From NCBI GenBank assembly GCA_020633125.1, contig JACKEH010000068.1, forward strand, positions 1 to 21,747: a stretch of 21,747 nt of DNA, in the 5' to 3' direction. The position numbers were made by a program, and so were the translations under genes. Under the pieces are notes generated by a model. That model made no database searches and had not been told where the DNA came from. It saw nothing but the letters and a program-made list of their open reading frames with translations. Origin of the DNA: Sandaracinus sp. (lineage in GTDB: Bacteria > Myxococcota_A > Polyangia > Polyangiales > Houyiibacteriaceae). Of this stretch, positions 13,907 through 20,976 are shown piece by piece; positions within the stretch are counted from its first letter, which is position 1, and the number at the start of each line of letters is the position of its first letter.

Positions 13907-15325
13907 GTGGCCGAAGCGATTCTCATCGTCGACGACGATCCCGAAGTGCTACGAACGATGGGCCGCGCCCTCGAGCGCCGAGGCTTCGACGTCGCGACGG
14001 CGCGCGACGGCCACGAGGGCATCGCGAAGCTGCGCGAGGCGCCGCCCGACCTGGTCGTGGTCGACCTCGCGATGCCGGGTCTCGGAGGCCTCGGCATGTT
14101 GCGGCGGATGCGCGAGGACGGCATCCACTTGCCCACGCTCGTGATGAGCGGCTCGGGCAGCGTGTCGGACGCGGTGGAGGCGCTGCAACTCGGGGCGCAG
14201 GACTTCCTCGAGAAGCCGGTGCGCACCGAGCGCCTCCTCGTGAGCCTCGAACGCACCCTCGAAGCGCAGCGTCTTCGCGAGCAACACGAGGCGCTGCAAC
14301 GCGACGTACGAAGCCCCCGACCGATTCTCGGCGAGAGCGCGGCGATTCGCGACCTGCGCAACCTCCTTCGCCGCATCGCGCCCGCCGAAGGACGTGTACT
14401 CGTCACCGGGGAGAACGGCTCGGGCAAGGAGCTCGTGGCCGCCGCCATTCACCACGGTTCCCCTCGAAGCGATGGGCCCTTCGTCCAGCTCAACTGCAGC
14501 GCCGTCCCGCGGGATCTGGTCGAGAGTGAGCTCTTCGGGCACGAGCGCGGCGCGTTCACCGGCGCTCATCAACGACGCAAGGGACGCTTCGAGCTCGCGC
14601 ACGGCGGGACCCTCTTCCTCGACGAGATCGGCGACATGCCGCTCGAGATGCAAGCCAAGCTCTTGCGGGTGCTCGAAGAAAGTCGCTTCGAGCGCGTCGG
14701 CGGGACACGGACGCTCGAAGTCGACGTCCGGGTGGTCGCGGCCACGCATCAGAACCTCGCGGCCATGGTCGAGCGGGGCACGTTTCGCGAAGACCTCTAC
14801 TACCGCCTCGCGGTGCTCTCGGTCCACGTGCCGCCGCTGCGCGAACGTCGCGAAGACATCGTCCTGCTCGCCAAGGTCTTCCTCGAGCGCGCGGCCCGCG
14901 CGAATCGCCGCGAGCTCACGGGCTTCGCCGAGGACGCGCTGGACGCACTCCGTCGCCACGACTTTCCCGGCAACGTCCGGGAGCTTCAGAACCTCTGCGA
15001 ACGCTTCGTGATTCTGGTCGAAGGTCCACGGGTCACGCTCGCCGACGTGCAACGCACGCTCGAACCGAGCCGACGGGGCGGCACGTTCGAGCTCGGCCAA
15101 GGCGGCCTCGCCGAGATCGTCGAGCGCTTCGAGCGACACGTGATCGAGTCGGCGATCGCCCTGCACGGCACGCGCGCGGCGGCCGCCCGTGCCCTCGAGG
15201 TGGATCGCTCGTTCTTCTACAAGAAGTGCAAACGCTTCGGCATCGAGGCCGATGCGGGCGAGCCGAAACGAGCGGTGCGCGACACCTCGATCGCCGCACG
15301 CGAAGACGATTGGAGGAACGCATGA
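13907..15325 (+). CDS. NtrC-family sigma-54-dependent response regulator (second copy)
   Basis: A 472-residue activator distinct from the one at 3045-4496. The receiver covers residues 1-120 (LIVDDDPEV, acceptor D53 in VVDLAMPGLGG, K103 in LEKPV). The AAA+ domain covers about 140-380 with Walker A GENGSGKE (168-175), a complete GAFTGA loop (215-220) and Walker B GGTLFLDEIGDM. A Fis-type helix-turn-helix lies near the end (ESAIALHGTRAAAARALEVDRSFFYKKCKRFGI) followed by a charged tail. The open frame extends far upstream, but the GTG at 13907 is chosen from the AGGAG five bases before it and the start of the receiver fold. No cognate kinase is adjacent; it heads a plus-strand run containing c-di-GMP and glycosylation genes, whose sigma-54 control is plausible but unproven. 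Confidence 0.93.
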   Translation: MAEAILIVDDDPEVLRTMGRALERRGFDVATARDGHEGIAKLREAPPDLVVVDLAMPGLGGLGMLRRMREDGIHLPTLVMSGSGSVSDAVEALQLGAQDFLEKPVRTERLLVSLERTLEAQRLREQHEALQRDVRSPRPILGESAAIRDLRNLLRRIAPAEGRVLVTGENGSGKELVAAAIHHGSPRSDGPFVQLNCSAVPRDLVESELFGHERGAFTGAHQRRKGRFELAHGGTLFLDEIGDMPLEMQAKLLRVLEESRFERVGGTRTLEVDVRVVAATHQNLAAMVERGTFREDLYYRLAVLSVHVPPLRERREDIVLLAKVFLERAARANRRELTGFAEDALDALRRHDFPGNVRELQNLCERFVILVEGPRVTLADVQRTLEPSRRGGTFELGQGGLAEIVERFERHVIESAIALHGTRAAAARALEVDRSFFYKKCKRFGIEADAGEPKRAVRDTSIAAREDDWRNA

Positions 15326-15516
15326 CCTTCTCCGACCCGAGCGCGGAGCGACCCGCAGCCAAGCTTCGCGAGAGCCTCACACGCTCGAATCGCAACGACA
15401 CCGACGCGAGGCCCGACCTCGCACCCACGTTCCATCACGGGCGCGACTCGTCGCGCTCCCTCGTCCGGGCTCGTCCGGGACGCACGAGCACGCACGACGA
15501 AAGGGCTTCCCGATGA
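15322..15516 (+). CDS. Small 64-residue protein, translationally coupled, unknown function
   Basis: I do not recognise this product. It is supported by context: its ATG overlaps the regulator stop as ATGA (15322-15325), a GGAGG ribosome site lies six bases upstream, and its own stop overlaps the next ATG as ATGA (15513-15516). The sequence is hydrophilic and rich in Arg, Ser, Thr and Asp (MTFSDPSAERPAAKLRESLT at the start, ending THDERASR). It has no membrane segment, cysteine pair or signal peptide, so it is probably disordered or a small binding protein. It could equally be a short open frame whose only role is to pass ribosomes to the EAL gene. Confidence 0.55.
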   Translation: MTFSDPSAERPAAKLRESLTRSNRNDTDARPDLAPTFHHGRDSSRSLVRARPGRTSTHDERASR

Positions 15517-16706
15517 CCACCCTCCCCTCCCGCGAGCCTCGCTCCCTCGACACGTCCCGCGGCGGCCGCGTGGCGGTGGTCGACGACGATCCCACCATCC
15601 TCTCTTCGCTCTCGCGGTCGCTGCGGCGCGCGGGACACGACGTCGTCGCGAGCGGCAGCGCACGTGAGGTCCTCCGACGTGTCCAGGAGGAAGACTTCGA
15701 CGTCGTCGTCTCCGACATCCGCATGCCGGACATGGACGGGCTCGCTCTTCTGAGCTCGGTGCGAAAGCACAAACCGACGATTCCCGTGATCCTCGTGAGC
15801 GGGTCGGCGGACGTGAACGCCGCGGTCAAGGCGCTCTCGGAACGGGCCTTCGCGCTCCTGCCCAAACCCTGCGACCACGCCGAGCTTCACGAGACGGTAC
15901 GGCGCGCGGTCCACGAGTCGCGGGAGCGGCGGGAAGAACGCGAGCGCCAGGAGGAGCACGAGCGGGCACGCTTCGAAGCGAAAGTCCGGCGTCAACGCGA
16001 GTGGGCGATCTTCGACGCCGCGCTCGAGCAGGTCTTCGTCGTCTATCAACCGATCGTTCGGTATTCCTCGCGGCAAGTCGTCGGCTACGAGGCACTCGTA
16101 CGCTCGCGGCATCCCGAGCTCGGCAACCCCGGGTTGCTCTTCGGCGCCGCACACCGCCTCGAACGACTCGACGCCCTCGCCCGGCGCATTCGGCACCTGG
16201 CCGTCGTGCCCTTCGCCGACCGAGAGACCTCGCTTCTGCTCTTCGTCAACGTGCTCGCGCAAGACCTCGACGACGAGACCTTCGCGGCTCCCGACTCCCC
16301 CCTCGTCGCGCACGCGGAGCGGCTCGTGCTCGAGCTCAGCGAGGAGTCCCGTGTGGTCGGCGACCTCGCGCGCAAGCTTCAGGCGTGCCGCGACACCGGC
16401 ATGCGGGTGGCCATCGACGACCTCGGTGCGGGGTACGCGAGCTTGAACAGCGTCGCGGAGATCGAGCCGGAAGTGATCAAGCTCGACATGGTGTTGATTC
16501 GCGACGTGCACCGACATCCGGTACGGCAACGCCTCGTCCGCGCACTGGTCGGTGCGGCGCTCGAGCTCGGAATCGAGGTCGTGGCCGAAGGCGTCGAGAC
16601 CCGCGACGAGCTCGAATGCCTCCGCGGCTTGGGCTGCGACGTCTTTCAAGGCTACCTCTTCGCCAAGCCCGCGCCCGAGCTCGTCGAGCCGAGCTTCACC
16701 TTCTGA
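15513..16706 (+). CDS. Response regulator with EAL c-di-GMP phosphodiesterase output
   Basis: A 397-residue receiver-EAL fusion. The receiver covers about residues 18-130 (VAVVDDDPTIL, acceptor D68 in SDIRMPDMDG, K118 in LPKPC). A very charged helix follows (RERREERERQEEHERARFEAKVRRQRE, about 136-163), probably a coiled coil carrying the signal. The EAL domain (about 165-390) holds the catalytic set: E193 in YEALVR, N246 in FVNV, E274 in LVLELSEE, D302-D303 in IDDLGAG, K323 in VIKLD, E359 in AEGVE and Q379 in FQGYLFAKP. It should therefore hydrolyse c-di-GMP to pGpG rather than merely bind it. The ATG at 15513 overlaps the small upstream ORF and has an AAGGG site. Phosphorylation presumably sets the activity. 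Confidence 0.93.
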   Translation: MTTLPSREPRSLDTSRGGRVAVVDDDPTILSSLSRSLRRAGHDVVASGSAREVLRRVQEEDFDVVVSDIRMPDMDGLALLSSVRKHKPTIPVILVSGSADVNAAVKALSERAFALLPKPCDHAELHETVRRAVHESRERREERERQEEHERARFEAKVRRQREWAIFDAALEQVFVVYQPIVRYSSRQVVGYEALVRSRHPELGNPGLLFGAAHRLERLDALARRIRHLAVVPFADRETSLLLFVNVLAQDLDDETFAAPDSPLVAHAERLVLELSEESRVVGDLARKLQACRDTGMRVAIDDLGAGYASLNSVAEIEPEVIKLDMVLIRDVHRHPVRQRLVRALVGAALELGIEVVAEGVETRDELECLRGLGCDVFQGYLFAKPAPELVEPSFTF

Positions 16707-16757
16707 GCTCGACGCCCGCTAAAGGCGCGCGGCACGACGTCCGATGAGAGGAAGGCC

Positions 16758-18002
16758 ATGTCCCGCACCCTCCATCGCACCCCTTGCCCCGCCTGCCACC
16801 ACGCCGTCGCGGTCTCGTTTCACGACGGAGGTCATCAACCCCTCGCGACCCTCGCGTGGCCGGCGACGGCCGACGAGGCGCGCGCGATGAAGCGCCTGCC
16901 ACATGCCTTCGTGCGCTGCACGGGCTGCGGCCACGTCTTCAACCGCGCGTTCGACTACACGGAGATCCCGTACGGCGACGAGCCGAACCGGATGTTCAAC
17001 CTCGGCCCCCTCTGGGGGGCACACCTCGCCGCGATTCGTGACCGCATCCTGTCGATGCTCCCCGCGTCGCCACGCGTCGTCGAGATCGGGTGTGGGGCCG
17101 CGGAGCTGCTGCACGCGCTCGCGGGCGCACGGCCCGGCACGTACGTCGGATTCGATCCACACGCCCCGCTCGAAGCGGCCTCCGACTCGGTCGTACTTCG
17201 TCGGGAGCTCTTCGACCCCGCGGTCCACCTCTCCGAGCTCGCGCCAGACCTCGTGGTCGCGCGGCACGTGCTCGAGCACGTGCACGATCCGCTCGCGCTC
17301 TTGCAGGAGATTCACGCGACGTCGGAGATGCTCGGCCGCCCGGTCCTGCTCTTCGTCGAAGTGCCCTGCATCGACCGGTGCTTCGAGACCGGCCGCACGG
17401 CGGACTTCTTCTACGAGCACTACTCGCACTTCACCACGACGTCCTTTCGCACCTTGCTCGAACGCGCGAGCGAACACGTTCGCTTCGTCGAGCACGGCTA
17501 CGGCGACGAGGTGGTCTTCGGCGTCGCGGAGCTCGGAAACTCCGCGACACAGCGGCGCATTCTGAACGAGTCGGGCACCTTCGAAGCCCGCGCCCGTCGC
17601 ACCCGGCGCACGGTGCGCATGCAGCTCGACCGACTCTACGAGGAAGGCGCACGTGTGGCGTTCTGGGGCGGCACCGGCAAAGCCGCGATGTTCATCAACG
17701 CGTTCGGTGCGGATGCCCGACGTTTCCCGCTCGTGGTGGACTCCGATCCGGCGAAGGTCGGCACCTACGTTCCCGGCACCGGCCAACGCATCGAGTTCCG
17801 AGACGTGCTGCACGAACGGCCAGTCGACGTGGTCGTGATCACCACGCAATGGCGGGCGCGCGAGATCGTCGCCGAGATGCAGCGCGAGGGGATCGACGTG
17901 CCCCGAGTGCTTCTCGAGCACGACGGCGAGCTCGTCGCCTTCGACTCGCACTCGCACCCCTACCGCGACGCGAGCGAGCGCTCCGAAGAGGAGGCCGCGT
18001 GA
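16758..18002 (+). CDS. Zinc-finger class I methyltransferase (sugar C-methyltransferase type)
   Basis: A 414-residue, three-part protein. The N-terminus has a probable zinc site from C10/C13 (CPAC) and C54/C57 (CTGC). A SAM-binding Rossmann domain follows with motif I VVEIGCGAAELLHAL (about 107-121) and VARHVLEHVHDPLALLQEI. The C-terminal half has FFYEHYSHFTTTSFRTLLE and a second nucleotide-like loop VAFWGGTGKAAMFINAFG. This zinc/Methyltransf/C-terminal layout is that of the TylC3/KijD1-type NDP-sugar C-methyltransferases and related proteins found in surface-glycan clusters. An AGGAAGG site precedes the ATG. It overlaps the glycosyltransferase gene (GTGA), suggesting the two act on the same glycan; the substrate is not evident. 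Confidence 0.85.
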   Translation: MSRTLHRTPCPACHHAVAVSFHDGGHQPLATLAWPATADEARAMKRLPHAFVRCTGCGHVFNRAFDYTEIPYGDEPNRMFNLGPLWGAHLAAIRDRILSMLPASPRVVEIGCGAAELLHALAGARPGTYVGFDPHAPLEAASDSVVLRRELFDPAVHLSELAPDLVVARHVLEHVHDPLALLQEIHATSEMLGRPVLLFVEVPCIDRCFETGRTADFFYEHYSHFTTTSFRTLLERASEHVRFVEHGYGDEVVFGVAELGNSATQRRILNESGTFEARARRTRRTVRMQLDRLYEEGARVAFWGGTGKAAMFINAFGADARRFPLVVDSDPAKVGTYVPGTGQRIEFRDVLHERPVDVVVITTQWRAREIVAEMQREGIDVPRVLLEHDGELVAFDSHSHPYRDASERSEEEAA

Positions 18003-19918
18003 AGAACGACGACGCCGAACGCGCGCTCGCGGAAGGCCGTCTCGGTGAGGCGCAAACCGCGTACCTCGACCGGCTTCGAGCGGCGCCGGACGACGACGAC
18101 GCGCTCGTCGGGCTCGGTCGTACGTTTCTCGCGGCCGGAAGCCTCAAACACGCGTTCGGTTGCTTCCAGAAGGTGGTTTCGCGAAGCCCTTCGCACGCAC
18201 CCGCGTGGCGCTGGCTCGGGCTCACGCGCCATCGGCTCGGGCTCGTCGAGAGCGCCGAGGAAGCCCTCGCGACGAGCGCGACCCTCGCGCCGAACGACGT
18301 CGAGACTCAACTCCTGCTCGGGGGCGTGCAACTGGCGCAGGATCGTCCCGCCGAAGCAGAGCGTGCGTTCCGACGCGCCAGCCACATGGCGCCTCGCGAC
18401 GTCCGCGCGTGGCACGGCTTGGGCTCCAGCCTCGCCGCACGAGGCTTGGCCGACGACGCGCGCGAGGCGTTCGAGCGTGGGCTCGCGCTCGAGCCGGGCT
18501 CGCTGACGTTGCGGTGGGCCCATCTGGCCGCGTCGCCGCTGGTTCACGCGAGCGCCGAAGACCTCGAGGCCGAAGATGCCCGCGCCGAACGAGCCTCCCG
18601 AGAGCTCGCGAGCTTCGTGGACGATCGCTCGCGGACCGCACTCGCCGGTGCGCTCTCCGCGATTCAAGACAACTTTCGCGCCCACTATCGCGGAAAGGAC
18701 GTGACGACGCTGCAACGCCGGCACGGTCGCATGGTGCATCGCGTCGTGGGCGCCGCGTTGCCGGAGCTCGTGACGCCGCTGCCCAAGCGGCCTCGCCGCG
18801 AAGGCCGCGTCCGCGTGGGCTTCCTCTCGTCGTGCTTTCGGAGCCACACCGTGCTCGAGCTCTTCGAGCGTTGGATCACGGAGCTCGACGCGACGGACTT
18901 CGAGGTCTTCGTCTATCAGCTCGGCCAACCGGTCGACGCGCGTACCGCGGCGCTGGCGCGCGCGGTGGAGCACTTCCACCACGAACCGCGGGACCTTCGC
19001 GCGCTCGGAGCGCGCGTACGCGAGGACGCGCTGGACGTGTTGGTCTTCCCGGAGGTCGGCATGGACCGGCGGGTGATGTCGCTGGCAGCCACACGCCTCG
19101 CGCCCGTGCAGGTGACGACCTGCGGTCACCCCGTGACGACCGGCCTGCCCACCCTCGACGTCTTCCTCGGCGGGGAGGACGTGGAACCTCCCGAGGCCGA
19201 GGCGCACTACACCGAGCGATTGGTGCGTCTGCCGGGGCTCGGCCTCACGCCTCGCGTTCCCGCCGCGCCCGCCGAGCTCGATCCCGACGAACGTGTGCGC
19301 GTTCGCGCGTCGCTCGGGCTTCCGACCGAAGGACCGCTGCTGCTCTGCTGCCAGTCGTTGTTCAAATACCTCCCCGAGCACGACGACGTACTCGTTCGCA
19401 TCGCGGACGCACTTCCCGACGCGACGGCGGTCTTCCTCTCGCACCCGACCTCCGAGGTCACGGGTCGCTTCCGAGCACGGCTCGACCGCGCGTTCGCCGA
19501 GCGGGGGCTCGTCGCAGGGTCGCACACGCGAATCCTGCCGCGCCTGGCGCACGCGGATTACCTCGCCCTCAACCGAGCGTCGGACCTCTTCCTCGACAGC
19601 TTCGAGTTCTCGGCCGGACGTTCGGGCTTCGAAGCGATCGCGATGGGTCTGGTTCCGGTCACCTGCCCCGGTCGCTTCGCGCGCGGACGCTACCTCGCGG
19701 CGGCGTTGAAAGGCGTGGAGCTGCCGGAGCTCGTCGCCGCGGACGAAGACGCCTACGTGGCGACGGTGGTCGCGTTGGCGCGCGACTCCGAGCGACGCGC
19801 CCGACTCTCCGCTCGCCTTCGTGACCGCGCCCCCGCGCTCTTCGCCGGGCAAGCGACCCTCGAGGGGTTTCGGCGCTTCTTGCTCTCCGCCGCGACCCGC
19901 GTCGCGTCCGCGGCCTGA
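17999..19918 (+). CDS. TPR-containing GT41 (OGT/SPINDLY-like) glycosyltransferase
   Basis: A 639-residue protein. The first 165 or so residues form TPR repeats (AEGRLGEAQTAYLDRLRAAPDDDDALVGLGRTFLAAGSLKHAFGCFQKVV and similar). The rest resembles the O-GlcNAc-transferase/SPINDLY catalytic region: VRVGFLSSCFRSHTVLELFERWITELD, APVQVTTCGHPVTTGLPTLDVFLGGEDVEPPEAEAHYTERLVRLPG, LLCCQSLFKYLPEHDDVLVRIADALPDATAVFLSHP, and LFLDSFEFSAGRSGFEAIAMGLVPVTCPGRFARGRYLAAAL. Such bacterial enzymes glycosylate Ser/Thr or Asn of surface proteins, including flagellins and adhesins. The start is the GTG at 17999 with an AGGAGG site; the open frame reaches further upstream only as a shadow of the methyltransferase gene. 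Flagellar context makes flagellin a candidate acceptor, by inference only. Confidence 0.87.
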   Translation: MKNDDAERALAEGRLGEAQTAYLDRLRAAPDDDDALVGLGRTFLAAGSLKHAFGCFQKVVSRSPSHAPAWRWLGLTRHRLGLVESAEEALATSATLAPNDVETQLLLGGVQLAQDRPAEAERAFRRASHMAPRDVRAWHGLGSSLAARGLADDAREAFERGLALEPGSLTLRWAHLAASPLVHASAEDLEAEDARAERASRELASFVDDRSRTALAGALSAIQDNFRAHYRGKDVTTLQRRHGRMVHRVVGAALPELVTPLPKRPRREGRVRVGFLSSCFRSHTVLELFERWITELDATDFEVFVYQLGQPVDARTAALARAVEHFHHEPRDLRALGARVREDALDVLVFPEVGMDRRVMSLAATRLAPVQVTTCGHPVTTGLPTLDVFLGGEDVEPPEAEAHYTERLVRLPGLGLTPRVPAAPAELDPDERVRVRASLGLPTEGPLLLCCQSLFKYLPEHDDVLVRIADALPDATAVFLSHPTSEVTGRFRARLDRAFAERGLVAGSHTRILPRLAHADYLALNRASDLFLDSFEFSAGRSGFEAIAMGLVPVTCPGRFARGRYLAAALKGVELPELVAADEDAYVATVVALARDSERRARLSARLRDRAPALFAGQATLEGFRRFLLSAATRVASAA

Positions 19919-19927
19919 GAGCGGCCC

Positions 19928-19958
19928 CCACTTGCACGGATCGAATCCGTGCGAGTGG
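19928..19958 (+). terminator. Strong hairpin after the glycosyltransferase gene
   Basis: CCACTTGCACGGAT-CGA-ATCCGTGCGAGTGG folds into a 14-bp stem with one G-T pair and a 3-base loop, starting 10 bases after the stop codon at 19918. There is no T-run, so it is either a terminator without a classical tail, an mRNA-stabilising hairpin, or a dyad operator for the PilZ gene downstream. It contains the CACGGATTC motif on the minus strand. Confidence 0.55.
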
Positions 19959-20058
19959 TCGTGGCGCTCTGAATCAGTGCAACGGATTCGTGCTCTTCGC
20001 GACACCGCCGCCCCGCGCGGTCCTCAAGCTCGGACCGCGATCGCCCGATGACTCGTGC

Positions 20059-20976
20059 ATGCAGGATCGCCGGAGCCAAGAGCGGATTCGCGCGTCGTTC
20101 GTCTTCCGTGTCGTGCCCGACGAGGCGCGAGTACGCGTTCGCAGCGGCGACGTCTCACGCACCGGCCTGTTCGTGGAGCTCGACCAAGACGTCGGTGCGC
20201 CCGGCGATCTGAAGCGGATTCGGCTCGGCTCGCGGGACGCGCTTCACGTGCTCGAGCTCGACGCGCGCATCATCCGGGTGGTCCGCAGCGACGATCTTCT
20301 CGAGGGGCGTCGCGTCGTGGGTGTCGCGTTCGAGCTCGTCGTGCCCGACGAGAGCCTGCAGGCCCGCGTGGATGCGCTGGTCGATCACCTCGCGCCCGCG
20401 ACCGTCGCGAGCGAGGCGCCAGCCGGGCTTCGCGTGCGACTCGAGACGCCGTGGCAGCTGCGCGCGGGCGAGCGCGTGAGCGTGGAGGTGCCGACCGCGG
20501 AAGGAGGTCGGGTGCGCGTCGAAGCCCGTGCGCTCGACAGCCGTCCTCGCAAGAACGGCTCGTACGCGACACGCTTCGACCTCGAACGGTGTGAGGAGCA
20601 CGGCGACCGCGACGTGACGGGGATTCGACTCGCGCTCGCCCACCGCCGGCCCGATCTGGTCGGCGAGCTCTCGTCGCTCTCGCTGCCGACCGTGTTGGCG
20701 CTCGCCTCCATGGAGCAGCTCACCGGCGTGCTCCTTCTCGTCGACGACGGTGAGGAAGCGCGGGTCTTCCTTCGGCGTGGCCAGATCGTCGACGTCGAGG
20801 GACTCGGCGAGACCTCGCCGCGCCACGCCTTGGGTGGCGTGCTCGGATGGACGCGCGGGACGTTCGCGCTCGAGCTTCGTGACGTCACGCGCCCCGACCG
20901 TCTGCACACGAGCACCACCGCGCTCTTGCTCGACCTCGTCCGCGAGCAAGACGAGCGCCGACGCGAGGTGGCGTGA
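20059..20976 (+). CDS. PilZ-DUF4388 protein
   Basis: A 305-residue cytoplasmic protein. The N-terminal PilZ domain has the arginine motif DRRSQERIRASFVFRV and DVSRTG (31-36) in GDVSRTGLFVELD, the two parts that grip c-di-GMP. A second beta-rich segment follows (about 120-210). The C-terminus (about 212-300) is DUF4388: LVGELSSLSLPTVLALASMEQLTGVLLLVDDGEEARVFLRRGQIVDVEG, then SPRHALGGVLGWTRGTFALEL. This pairing is typical of Myxococcota and usually accompanies two-component signalling. The open frame begins at 19990, but the ATG at 20059 fits the domain start; no good ribosome site is seen for either. The stop overlaps the diguanylate cyclase gene (TGATG), so the two are cotranslated: a c-di-GMP binder next to a maker. 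Confidence 0.87.
   Translation: MQDRRSQERIRASFVFRVVPDEARVRVRSGDVSRTGLFVELDQDVGAPGDLKRIRLGSRDALHVLELDARIIRVVRSDDLLEGRRVVGVAFELVVPDESLQARVDALVDHLAPATVASEAPAGLRVRLETPWQLRAGERVSVEVPTAEGGRVRVEARALDSRPRKNGSYATRFDLERCEEHGDRDVTGIRLALAHRRPDLVGELSSLSLPTVLALASMEQLTGVLLLVDDGEEARVFLRRGQIVDVEGLGETSPRHALGGVLGWTRGTFALELRDVTRPDRLHTSTTALLLDLVREQDERRREVA

Noticed and set aside
17090..17998. Upstream extension of the glycosyltransferase frame inside the methyltransferase gene
   Set aside because: Out-of-frame shadow of the methyltransferase; the GTG at 17999 with its AGGAGG site gives the normal start.
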